Assembly: GCA_003614735.1 (NCBI GenBank)
Contig: KZ992701.1
Span: forward strand, 1-20,153
DNA: 20,153 bases
Source of the DNA: Thamnocephalis sphaerospora
Lineage: Eukaryota; Zoopagomycota; Zoopagomycetes; Zoopagales; Sigmoideomycetaceae
Reading direction: 5' to 3'
In this document: positions 1-10,045 of the stretch, one piece after another
How positions within the stretch are numbered: position 1 is the first letter of the stretch
Layout of the letters: every line of letters begins with the position of its first letter
Program-made: the position numbers and the translations under genes
The notes under the pieces: generated by a model
What the model was told of the DNA's origin: nothing
What the model saw: only the letters and a program-made list of their open reading frames with translations
Databases searched by the model: none

Positions 1-239
1 AGACTAGAGACTCACTAAACAACAGATCCTGTCGAGTGTGGTCGGTACCGAAACAACAGCCTGGGTGCAGCGGCCGGCGGATTTTAAACGGCATGGCAGT
101 CTATGGGATCGTGCAGTGTGTCATCAATGGCCAAGAAGAGTCTTTTTTTTTCACTTGACAACCCGCCCGCTTACGCCTTTCGACCACACTATTCCCAATC
201 CAGCTCACGAGAACGTGTCTATTGTCCGTACACTTCAAC
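1..239. promoter_or_regulatory. Upstream region of the RpiB-type isomerase gene
   Basis: No coding sequence is recognisable here. A run of nine T residues lies near 141-149 and pyrimidine-rich sequence continues towards the start codon at 240, as is common in the core promoters of compact fungal genes. It probably holds the promoter and 5' UTR of the isomerase gene. The short open frames across it look random. Confidence 0.45.
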
Positions 240-905
240 ATGGCCGACACCTACGCCAACAGCGTTGTCTACATGAGCTCGGACCATGCCGGTACGCGTG
301 CCAGCTTGTTCTTGGTCTGCCGCGCGGCTAACCCGCAGGACACGCCCTAGGCTTCGACCTCAAGGTCGAGATTGCCGAGTACCTGCGCTCGCAGGGCAAG
401 CAGGTGGTCGACCTGGGCTGCCACAACAAGGAGCGGGTAGGGATCGCCGGCGTGACGCGTCGTCCTGCATGCTGCCGCGTCTGACGACCGCTGGCACTGG
501 GGCAGGTGGACTATCCGGACTTTGTCCAGCCGGTCGCCGATAAGGTGCTTGAGGAGACGGTGGGCCCCAAGAATGTCGGCATCGTCGTGTGCGGCAGCGG
601 CATCGGTATTTCCATCGCGGCCAACAAGATCAAGGGCATCCGCTGCGCGCTGTGCCATGACCATTACACGAGCGTGATGACGCGCAAGGTACCTGGGATG
701 CGGGCGCTTGCGCATGCTTCATTGCTCTTGCTGACATGGACTTGTCTATCCATCGCAGCACAACGATGCCAATGTGCTCGCTCTGGGCGGCCGCACCACT
801 GGCATTGAGATTGCCAAGGATATTGTGGACGTGTTCCTCACCACCGCGTTCGAGGGCAACCAGCATGCGGTGCGCGTCGCCAAGATCCACCAGCTGGAAG
901 TGTAA
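240..905 (+). CDS. rpiB: RpiB-type ribose-5-phosphate isomerase (RpiB/LacA/LacB family), 4 exons
   Basis: Predicted to interconvert ribose 5-phosphate and ribulose 5-phosphate in the cytosolic pentose phosphate pathway. Exons 240-291, 351-436, 506-688 and 759-905 join in frame to 155 aa, the usual length of the family. The phosphosugar-binding SSDHAG motif (D15, H16) spans the first splice site. Exon 3 carries VCGSGIGISIAANK, with the catalytic-type Cys at 75, followed by RCALCHDHYT. Exon 4 opens with HNDANVLALGGR (H108). This fold is unrelated to the RpiA type of most eukaryotes, but the RpiB family is also found in fungi. The start is the first ATG in frame with SSDHAG. The first intron has two possible acceptors (338 or 350); 350 gives the conserved HAGFDLK. 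A related sugar-phosphate isomerase activity cannot be excluded from sequence alone. Confidence 0.93.
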
Positions 906-938
906 AGCAGCGCGCGTAAACAAGCGTGCAGACGCTAG

Positions 939-944
939 AATAAA
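939..944 (+). terminator. AATAAA polyadenylation signal of the isomerase gene
   Basis: A canonical AATAAA lies 34 bp after the TAA stop of the RpiB-type gene. It sits in the 170-bp gap between this gene and the convergent Arl3-like GTPase. Confidence 0.6.
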
Positions 945-1075
945 GTGCGCGAGTGTACTTCAAAAAACAACCGTTATGGGCGTGTGTTTGGCTGGCATGA
1001 CGGACGCCGCTAATCGCGCAGCTACAAGTACATGGTGAGCAAGCGTGGTTCAGCTTGCCACCGGCCATACCGCCA

Positions 1076-1970
1076 TCACGCCTGGCGGAATACGGGCGGA
1101 CGGTCCTCCTTGTTGCGCTGCATCCGCAGCACCAGCCATTCGACGGCGTCCTGAACGCCCTCGCTGTCCAAAAAGCGCGATCCTCTACCGTCAGCACCGA
1201 CCGCCTGTGTAGCTCGCCGCAGCCGCGCCCCTTACCCGTGAAGCGCTGAGATGGGCAATACGCGGCTGTCGCGTGCGCCCAGCTGAAGGGCAATCCTGTT
1301 AAACACTTCTTTGATCTCCTCAACGCGCATCGCACCCTCTGCATCCTGCTTGTTGGCCAGCATCAGCACTGGCACACCCTCGGCGCTATCATTCATGACA
1401 ATTTGCTCTGTGTGTGTGCATCATTAGGCTATCAGCGCATCGTCATGCTGGTGGCGAGCGCATACATGCTGTGCGGCTCACCAAACGTTTCGCGGCATTG
1501 CTCTAGGCGCATATGGTCCATGCTATCAATGACAAACACGATGCCATGGCATTCGTCGTAGTACTTGTCCCAGAGTGTTCGCAGCGCGTCCTGCCCGCCC
1601 AAGTCCCAGAGGTTGATACGCGAACGGTTCACCACTACCTTGCCAACTATGCGCCAAAGGCAGCGTCAGCGACGGTCGCTTCGTTGGGCCGTTTTCCTTT
1701 GACGACAACGATGGTAACGCACTGTTCATGCCAACGGTAGGCGTAATCTTCTCGGGCGGCAGCGCGCGCACGCCAAGATAAACCTGCTTCACCTGCTCCA
1801 GCAGCGTCTACACGGCGGCGGCCCTAGCAGTGTGAATTGCGGTGCACATGCGTACGGCGCATCAGCGTGCCGCCTACCGTCTTGCCAGCATTGTCCAGGC
1901 CCAGAATGATAACATTGTACTCTTCCTTTTGCGTCATATGGGCATATAGCCCGCTAAATAGCGTATACAT
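1076..1970 (-). CDS. ARL3: ARFRP1/Arl3-type Golgi small GTPase, 5 exons
   Basis: Arf-like GTPase that in yeast and animals is recruited to the trans-Golgi through Sys1 and then brings in Arl1 and golgins. In transcript order the exons are 1970-1878, 1807-1723, 1646-1482, 1407-1236 and 1163-1076, giving 200 aa (human ARFRP1 is 201). Visible motifs: P-loop GLDNAGKT (24-31), switch I PTVG (54-57), switch II WDLGGQ (73-78), NKQD (133-136), and SAL in the last G box. The N-terminus MYTLFSGLY matches ARFRP1 closely and lacks the Gly2 needed for myristoylation. Met followed by an aromatic residue fits N-terminal acetylation by NatC, which is known for yeast Arl3. Identity as ARFRP1/Arl3 rather than Arf1 or Arl1 rests on this N-terminus and on LWDKYYDECHG. 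It diverges from the zinc-ribbon gene and converges on the isomerase gene. Confidence 0.94.
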
Positions 1971-2065
1971 GGTGGTGGGCGCTAGATGGGAAGGACCGAG
2001 GAAGAGGAGAAGCTAGTCAGTCCGCGTCCTGCGCTTCCTCTCCGCTTCCTGTCTAAACACCGACC
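1971..2065. promoter_or_regulatory. 95-bp bidirectional promoter between ARL3 and the ZNRD2-like gene
   Basis: The start codons of two divergent genes are only 95 bp apart, so both 5' UTRs and core promoters must fit here or overlap. The half near the ZNRD2-like gene is strongly pyrimidine-rich on its own coding strand (tgcgcttcctctccgcttcc). I see no TATA box. Confidence 0.55.
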
Positions 2066-3355
2066 ATGGCGACCGACGACAATGCACTTGGCACCCAGCG
2101 TCTCTCTGATCTCCTGCTCCGTGGCTGGGTGAGCACAGCTGCTTCAGCGCCGTGGCATCTGGGTGTAGCTCACTGCTGCTCGATTGGCGCAAGGGCACGG
2201 TAGATTATGAACAGTGATGCCTGCCTTACCGCTGGTCATTCGGTAGGCAGTATGTCCTGCTGGCATTCAGACTAGCTGCTGATACGCAGCGCAATATGCA
2301 GGTACCGACGATGCGCGCTAAAGGCGGCAGCGAAAACCTCTGTGTCCTCTGCGATGAGGCGCGATTCGAAGCATTGGGCATCAAACTGCGCGGGACGCGT
2401 GCTAAAGCTCAGTCGGCACAAGCATCGACGCCAGCGCCAGAGGCGGCAAACGCCGCTGTGTCAACTGAAGTAAAGTCTGCTGTGACCGGCGAAACGTCAA
2501 AGAAGGCTGCAGACAAACAGCCGGCACAAGAGCAAGAACAGCAGCAACAGCAAGGACTGGAGCAGCGCAAGCGCACCAACGAGGTGTCGCAGCTACTAGG
2601 CGAAAAGATGCTCCAGGGCTGGGCATTGCTGGAGGAAGCATGTGTTGCTCCCAATTGCATAGGTGTATGTGCTTGTTTGTCGAATCAGCCTGCCTACTAG
2701 CAGCGTCTAATGTTGCGCGGTTTAGGTGCCGTTGATGCGTAATCATGAGCAGCAGACGGTGTGCATTTCATGTGGCGCTAGATATTTAACAGAGGCACAG
2801 GCCAACCAAATGGGCCTTACACCAGGCAAGACAGCAGCGGTGACAGCGGCAGCGTCACATCAGAAGGGAAAGGCGCCGCAGGATACTGCCGAGCCTGCCC
2901 AGCCTCGCTCAGCGTCACCTCCAGCAGTGCGTGAGATGGCCACGGTAAGTGCATGACAGCGCATCTGTCAACTTGTTCCTGCTCATCTCACTATGCGGTG
3001 CCCTTTTGACGCCATGTATTCTGCCTTGGAACCGTATTCTGGCCGTCGCTCTCGCCGTCGCCATTCTCGACTTCAGCGTACAAGCAATGATGGTACCGAT
3101 GATGATGTGCCAGCACCACCAGCACGTCGACCACGTCTTGCCATGTCGGTGACAGAGGAAATGGACAGTGGCGTGTCGTCGACCATGGCTCCGGCACTTC
3201 ATGGCACACTCCAGCATGCTTACAACACCCTTGACGACGTCATGGATAAGCTCTTGAAGCGCATTATACTCTGTGAGTCTGCTCAGCAGTGTCAAGAGCT
3301 GGCCGATGCGATTGCCAGTGTGGCGGCAGCCCTCAAGGTGTGCGCAAAAGAATAA
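2066..3355 (+). CDS. ZNRD2 (Sjogren/scleroderma autoantigen 1) family protein with two zinc ribbons, 5 exons
   Basis: Homologue of ZNRD2/SSSCA1 (autoantigen p27 family). Its molecular role in fungi is not settled. Exons 2066-2128, 2204-2242, 2302-2664, 2726-2944 and 3077-3355 give 320 aa (human about 199). The second ribbon is canonical: LLGEKMLQGWALLEEACVAP with ligands C148, C153, C168 and C171, and VPLMR between the pairs. A first copy precedes it: LSDLLLRGW (13-21), then C28, H33, VPTMR, C48 and C51. The ligand spacing is the same in both copies, but His replaces the second Cys. A Q-rich stretch (about 111-121) separates the copies. The C-terminus (LQHAYNTLDDVMDKLLKRI and following) resembles the helical tail of ZNRD2. 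The 39-nt exon 2 and the long 132-nt intron 4 are the least certain parts; 2290 is an alternative start for exon 3. Confidence 0.82.
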
Positions 3356-3356
3356 A
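3351..3356 (+). terminator. AATAAA overlapping the stop codon of the ZNRD2-like gene
   Basis: The last codon and the stop (GAA TAA) plus the next base form AATAAA. The next gene, RFC4, starts only 69 bp later, so the 3' UTR must be very short if this hexamer is used. Confidence 0.4.
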
Positions 3357-3424
3357 CGCGTTGTGCACGCGTGTTTCCGCCTATTCTTTTTCTGTTGCTC
3401 CACATTCCCTCACGCGCATTTACC

Positions 3425-4830
3425 ATGGCGGCCAGCACTGCTTCAGCATCGGCACCTATGGCCGGCAGCGAACTACCCTGGTACGCGTGGTGCGCCGCGT
3501 GCGCAGACCACCAAAGCTAACGGCCCGCACACATTGGCACCAGGGTGGAAAAGTACCGGCCCATCCATCTCTGCGACATTGTTGGTAATGAAGAGACGGT
3601 AGAACGACTCAAGATTATCGCACGACAGGGCAACATGCCCAACATTGTGCTTGCGGTATGCAGTCGCGTCGCTATTTCGTCTAGCAAGCCGGTGCTGACG
3701 CGGAGTTTATGGCCGGCATGGATGCATATAGGGTTCGCCGGGTATTGGCAAGACCACCAGCATCCTGTGTCTAGCGCGTGAGCTTCTCGGAGACGCATAC
3801 AAAGAGGCAGTGCTCGAGCTAAATGCGTCTGATGACCGGTGCGTGGTCAAACAGTGCGGTGTGGCCTGCTTCTACCCGTGACGCTTACTGGCCGCATATA
3901 CTCAGCGGTATTGACGTGGTGCGCAATCGTATCAAGGCGTTTGCACAAAAAAAGGTGACGCTGCCGGCCGGCCGGCAAAAGATCATTATTCTGGACGAGG
4001 CAGACAGGTATGCGCTAGACTGGTGACGGGTCGGCCAGGCTGGCGCAGACACTGATGAGCTGCAAATGCAGTATGACGGCTGGTGCTCAGCAGGCACTGC
4101 GCCGCACTATGGAGCTCTACAGCAACACCACGCGGTTTGCACTGGCTTGCAACATGTCCAACAAGATCATCGAACCGATCCAGAGTCGGTGTGCTATGCT
4201 GCGCTATGACAAGCTCACGGACCATCAGTTGACCCGGCGACTCTTGGAGATTTGTGAGGCGGAGCAGGTGAGGCTATTGTCGACAAAGTGTGCTACGCAC
4301 TGCTGCTTACCGTTGTCGTGTGGTCCTGCCAGGTCCAGCACAGTCCGGATGGCATTGAGGCGCTCATTTTTTCCGCCGAGGGCGACATGCGGCAGGCGGT
4401 CAACAACCTGCAGTCCACCTACTATGGCTTTGGATTCGTGAACGCGGACAACGTGTTTAAAGTGTGCGACCAACCTCACCCGACCATGGTACGCGGCATT
4501 GTCCAGGCATGCCAGCGCGGCGATGCCGATGTGGCACTGCGGGGTCTGTCGGATCTGTGGAAGCAGGGCTACAGCGCTGTGGACATTATTACCACGCTCT
4601 TTCGCGTGACCAAGAACCTTGACGACATGGACGAATACATCAAACTAGAATTCATCAAGGTAGCGCGAAAGGAAGGGGATGCACGGTGGCGCTGACTAAC
4701 CCTGCACATGCGGCCGTAGGAAATTGGCCTGACGCATATGCGGGTGCTGGAGGGCGTGCAGACGCTGCTTCAGCTGTCGGGCCTGGTAGCACGGCTCTGT
4801 CGCTTGACGGCGGGTCCAGCGCGCGTATGA
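3425..4830 (+). CDS. RFC4: Replication factor C small subunit Rfc4 (human RFC2 orthologue), 7 exons
   Basis: AAA+ ATPase subunit of the nuclear clamp loader that opens PCNA and loads it at primer-template junctions; it is also shared with checkpoint and cohesion clamp loaders. Exons 3425-3480, 3544-3655, 3732-3838, 3906-4007, 4072-4267, 4333-4659 and 4720-4830 give 336 aa, of normal length. Visible boxes: PWVEKYRP at the N-terminus, Walker [10 protein letters not shown] (57-65), NASDDRGIDVVR, Walker B IIILDEAD (118-125), sensor region TTRFALACN, and the SRC arginine finger in IEPIQSRC (164-166). The C-terminal collar contains [14 protein letters not shown] and [14 protein letters not shown]. 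These last stretches match human RFC2/yeast Rfc4 and separate it from Rfc2, Rfc3 and Rfc5 of yeast. The start is the first ATG, and the preceding sequence is pyrimidine-rich. Intron 6 has a clear GACTAAC branch site. Confidence 0.95.
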
Positions 4831-5072
4831 TGCTTGGGCGGCCACTGCACTCTGCTATACGTATTCGTCAATAACGTGGTCGATGCCTGCCTTTTTTACA
4901 TACATGTTTGTGCCGCCGCGTGCTTTCGGCCGGTGCACAAGACACGCGATCACTGTTGCGTCGGAGTGACCTGGTCGCGTGGTGGTCCCAGCCGCCAGGT
5001 CGATATATCGCTGCTTTTTCTTCTACACCACCGCAATCTTCTTTACCACACGCTGTCCCTTGTCTGCTGACT
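4831..5072 (+). promoter_or_regulatory. Leader/promoter region of NTE1
   Basis: This 242-bp gap separates RFC4 from NTE1. Pyrimidine-rich tracts (ctttttcttctacaccaccg) sit just upstream of the NTE1 ATG. It also contains a short upstream open reading frame, listed separately. The NTE1 frame stays open through 4908-5072 but has no ATG there. Confidence 0.45.
4904..4969 (+). other. Possible upstream ORF (21 codons) in the NTE1 leader
   Basis: ATG at 4904 opens a 21-codon frame ending in TGA at 4967-4969, about 100 bp before the NTE1 start and in a different frame. It matters only if NTE1 transcription starts upstream of it, which the sequence does not show. If transcribed it could lower NTE1 translation. 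Confidence 0.25.
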
Positions 5073-8000
5073 ATGGAACTGCTGCTCAGCCTGTTCCGCG
5101 CAGCGTTTGGCGCGCTGTCCTTTACAGCCATCACGCTGCCAACTTGGCTGTTCCACGCCTTTTCCTACACACTCACTCTGACCTTCACTACCACATCGCT
5201 GGTGGTCACTTTGCTGGCACTGGTGGTGGCAGGATACCTGTTTGTGCGCTACCGCTACTTGAACGTCTACTCGCGACGCAGTACCGAGGAGGCCACGCCG
5301 AATACGGCCAGTCAGGCATTCGACCTGCGGCCTGACGCTGACAATGACGAAGACGACGGCCAGGCCCACTATCCGGGCGAATTCCTCAGTGCCTTCCTCT
5401 CCTCCATCAAAGTGTTTGGCTATCTGGAGAAGCCGGTCTTTCACGAGCTGGCTCGCCACCTGCAAACGCGGCGTCTGCTGGCTGGCGACACCATGTCCGA
5501 CTTGAGCGAGCGCGAACGCTCCTTTTACTTTGTCGTGGACGGCTGCGTGCAGGTATTTGCTAAGCGTGCCGACACCGTGGCTGGCGATCTGGACTTTGAT
5601 GCGGCCGAGGGCGGCCTGCGTGGCCACACGCTGCTCAATGAAGTGCGGCCTGGCGGCACACTCTCCAGCCTGTTCACCATTTTATCGCTCTTTACCGAGG
5701 ATGTGCCAGTGCGGCACCCCGGAGAAGAGACCGATATGGCCGCTGCGGCAACCGACGAGTCATACGGCTCGCTCGATCAGGACGAGCGTCTGTCGGCGCA
5801 CACGTCGAGCCAAAGCACAAGCCCGGTTATGACGCGCACTACGCTACATAGTCGGCTGGCGGATGGCGGCGAAAGCGTCGAACTGTTTCCGCGCATGTCG
5901 GGCTCCGCCAGCGTCACCTCCGCGAGCATGCCGCATTCTCCTGCACTGCCGTCTGGCTCGATACAGGAGGGCTTTGCCGGCAGCGCCATAAGCATGTGTG
6001 GCGAGCAGCGTGTTGAGTCGCGAGCTGCCGCTGCCATCGAGCGCCCTGATATCGTGTTTCGTGCTACTGTCGACACGACGCTGGCCGTGATTCCGGCCGA
6101 AGCGTTCAAGCGCGTCACGGAAAAGTTCCCCAATGCATCGGCGCACATTGTGCAGGTAATTCTAACGCGTTTCCAGCGCGTGACCTTCAAGACGATGGAA
6201 AACTACCTTGGCCTGACCAAGGAGCTGCTCAATATTGAGCGCAAGCTCAACGAAATGGCCACCTACGACTTGCCGGCCGATGTCCACCGTGCGGGTGGTC
6301 TAGAGCGTCTTCGCCAGCAGTTTATTGGCGGCACGCGATTGGAACTGCCGACGCGCGAGGTCAAGGTGGCCGAAATGAGCGATAGCGGCTTCGACTCGCG
6401 CCGCTTCCGCATTAAGCAGCCGCGCACGCCGTTCCGTCTTGACAAGGACTCGGAGTATATCTGGGAGCAGAGCAGCAAGACGCCCCGGGATCTATCCCAG
6501 CCGCCTCCGGTGCATCCCATGTCGCCCTTGCGTTCGCCGGTGGCCAACGGTGACTGCCTGCTGGAAAGCACCCAGGCCTCGCCAAGGCTCGACGGCTACT
6601 CGCGCGCTGACGAGCACCACCTGCGCTATGCGGCCTTTGAGTGCATTAAGAAGAGTCTTGGTATTCTGCCGCGGGATGTGGACGCTGCGCGGGCACGAAC
6701 CAGCTCGCGCTCGTCTAGCATTTCGCGGGATGACCCGATACCAGAGGCGGTGCAGGTGATGCGTTCTCGGTCGCGCAACGACAGCTCGTCGGGCACGACT
6801 ATGCCTGTTGGCCTGGCGTTGTCGCGTGAGACCAGCATTGACGAGACGGACGCGACCTCGACGCCAACGCCAACACCGATGCATGCGCCAGAGCTACGTA
6901 ATGACGTGCGCATTCTCTTTTTCCCCAAGGGTGCCACGCTGGTGAAGCAGGGCGAGCGCAATATGGGTCTCTACATGGTAGTCGACGGACTTTTGGACAT
7001 TAACGTGGACTCGATGAACTGTCAGAGCGCCAAGGGCAACTCGGCTGCGACCAGCACGAGAAAGACGTCTGGCCACAAGAGCACCACCAGCAACGTCAGT
7101 GTTGCCGGTGGACCGACGTCGGTTGATGCGCTGGCTGCCAGTGGCCGCCGGCAGCAGAGTCTGTTTTTGATCCGACCGGGTGGTGTTGTCGGCTATCTGT
7201 CGGCGCTGACTGGTCACGCGTCGTTTGTGAACGCGCGCGCCAGCACCGATACGTTTGTGGCCTATTTGCCGCGCGAATCACTGGAGCGGCTTATTGAGCG
7301 ATGCCCTACGGTGCTGCTTACCCTAGCCAAGCGCTTGATCACGCAGCTTTCGCCACTTGGTAAGTGCGTGCGTGCGTGCCGGCACCGAGCGCATCGAGCG
7401 CACCGAGCGAGCGCTACTAACCTGCTACGACGTTGCAGTGCTCCATGTGGACTTTGCCCTTGACTGGGTGCAAGTAAACGCGGGCCAGGTGCTTTACCGA
7501 CAGGGCGACGACAGCGACTCGATCCACGTGGTGCTCAACGGACGACTGCGTTCCATCTCGGAAGACGATGCATCCTTCAAGGTCTTCCGAGAGCACGGCC
7601 AGGGCGAGTCGATTGGCGAGTTGGAGGTGCTCAGTAAGTAGGGCTGCGCTGTGTGCTGGTGGCATGCTCCAGCTCACAAGCGTGTGCATTTGCGCAAATA
7701 ACTACGACTTAGCCGAGTCGCCACGGGCTGCCACGCTCTATGCCATTCGTGACTCGGAGCTGGCTCTTTTGCCCAAGACGCTGTTCAACGCACTCTCATT
7801 TCGCCATCCTGAGATTAGTCTGCAGATCTCGCGCATTGTCGCTCTCCGTACGCGAGCACAGCAGGCAGAACCGGTGCCACGTCACAATCCAGCACTGCCC
7901 GACGGCGGCCAGGGTGACTTTGGTCGCAGCAATATCAACCTGAAAACTATTACGCTGCTGCCTGTCTCGGCAGACGTGCCGGTGCTGCAGTTTGCGGAGC

Positions 8001-9792
8001 GGCTACGCGAGGCGTTGATCAGCATTGGCGCCTCTACGCTGTTGCTCAACCACACAACCGTCACATCAGTGCTGGGCCGACATGCATTTAGCAAGCTGGG
8101 CAAGCTAAAGTTGATGCACTGGCTGGCCGAACAAGAGGAAAACTACCGTACTATCCTGTACGTCGCCGACAGTGGTGCGGCGTCGCCATGGACGCAGCGC
8201 TGCGTGCGACAGGTGAGCGCACATGGTTGCTTGTTCTTTTTGTCAAACACTCACTTAATCGACACCATTGCGCCATCTTGTGACAATTAGGCAGATTGTA
8301 TTTTCCTGGTGGGATTGGGCGATGGCGATCCGGCCATCGGTCAGTTTGAACGCATGCTCATTGGCACCAAGTCGACAGCACGCAAGGAGCTTGTACTGCT
8401 GCACAATGAGCGCCGCTGTGCACCGGGATCGACGCGCGCCTGGCTCAAGGTGGGTACATTATTGCTGCGCACACTTGCCAACAGCTCGGCTGATCGTCTT
8501 TGCACCAGAATCGTCTTTGGGTGCATGCACATCACCATGTGCAGATGCCACTTGCTAAGCGGCCTGGCATGCTCGAAAGCCACCGCCGCAAAAAGACCTT
8601 TCTCAATCTGCACCTCAACTTTCAGAGCTACCTCCAGTTGTCGACCAAAAAGCCGCCCACGCCGTATACCGGCAACCGAAGCGACTTTGCTCGGTAAGTG
8701 CCAAGCGCATGTGTATTACAGTACATGCAAGCTAATCAGCCGCCGCTTTGTGACCAATGCGCAGCCTGGCCCGGCGTATTCTAGGCAAATCAGTTGGTCT
8801 GGTGCTGGGCGGTGGTGGCGCGCGTGGCATTGCACACGTGGGCGTCATCCGCGCACTGGAAGAGAGTGGCATTCCGGTGGATATGATCGGCGGCACTAGC
8901 ATTGGCGCTTTCATCGGCGGGTTGTACGCGCGCGACACCGATCACATGGCCATCATCGGTTTTGCCAGGATGTTCTCCTCGCGTATGATCAGTTTCTGGC
9001 GCCAGGTGCTTGATCTTACCTATCCGATCACCGCCTATTTCACCGGTAAGCGTTGTGTGCACACACATGCTGTCATGCGTAGAGCCATCTAACACGATCT
9101 GCACCCATGCACTAGGCCACGAGTTCAACCGCAGTCTGTGGAAATGCTTTGCGGAGACGCAGATTGAGGACTTTTGGATCAACTATTACTGCAACACCAC
9201 CAACATCACGTTTTCGCGCATGGAATGTCATCACTTTGGCTATGCGTGGCGTTTCATCCGCGCCTCCATGTCGCTGTCTGGACTCATGCCGCCCGTGAGT
9301 AGCGGTGGCAATCTGCTGCTGGATGGCGGTTACATGGACAACCTCACGGTGTCCTACATGAAGTCGCTCGGCGCCGAGACCATCTTTGCCGTGGATGTGG
9401 GCAGCGTCGACGATACGTCGCCAGTCCACTATGGTGACAGCTTGTCGGGAGTGTGGGTCTTTATTCAGCGACTCAATCCGTTCCGCAGTGGCCCGGCCAT
9501 CCCATCGCTAGCCGATATCCAACAGCGTCTGGCGTATGTCTCGAGCGTCAAGCAGCTGGAGGAGGCCAAGGTCACACCGGGATGCCTCTATGTGCGGCCG
9601 CCAGTGGAAGGATTTGGCACGCTAGAGTTTGGCAACTTTGATACCATCCAGGCGGTCGGCTATGAATATGGCCGCGAGTGTCTGCGCAAGTGGCGTAAGC
9701 AAGGTCTCTTGGACAAGTGGCGCTTTACGAGCAGCGACACTACGGACGATCGCACGCGTATGCCGATGCTGTCGCGGCGCAACTCTCTCTAA
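5073..9792 (+). CDS. NTE1: NTE1, neuropathy-target-esterase-type lysophospholipase, 7 exons
   Basis: ER-membrane serine phospholipase that removes acyl chains from phosphatidylcholine and lysophosphatidylcholine, giving glycerophosphocholine. Exons 5073-7359, 7439-7633, 7713-8212, 8291-8449, 8509-8693, 8765-9045 and 9116-9792 give 1427 aa. The N-terminus is hydrophobic, with likely membrane segments around 5-28 and 38-58. Three cyclic-nucleotide-binding-like domains follow (about 113-265, 608-760 and 764-880), the first two with long low-complexity insertions rich in Ser and Thr. The patatin domain has the oxyanion motif GGGGARG (1124-1130), nucleophile GTSIG (Ser1154) and DGG (Asp1272), so the catalytic dyad is intact. 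ATG 5073 is the first in-frame ATG and precedes the membrane segment. Intron 1 has a perfect TACTAAC. Six of seven exons lie in the last 2.4 kb; the first exon alone is 2.3 kb. Confidence 0.96.
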
Positions 9793-9847
9793 CTGTGCCC
9801 ATCGCCGTAACAAACACTGATGCCATGGTTTCGCGTTGTGCACCAAT

Positions 9848-9853
9848 AATAAA
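9848..9853 (+). terminator. AATAAA polyadenylation signal of NTE1
   Basis: A canonical hexamer lies 56 bp after the NTE1 stop, within the 253-bp gap between NTE1 and the convergent tetraspanin gene. Confidence 0.6.
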
Positions 9854-10045
9854 GTGTGATGATGGGGCACAGCTGCCCGAAACTTTATGCCAATTAGCGT
9901 CAGCATCAAGGGAATGGGGTACAGTGGGGATGGCAGTCGGGCAGAGAGCGCAACGGTAGCTGGCGATACGTGCCCGGCGCGCGTCTATGTGGGGGTGCCA
10001 CGTTGTGCGCGCTCGGTAAAGCTAGGCGCGGCTAGGATGTTCGCA

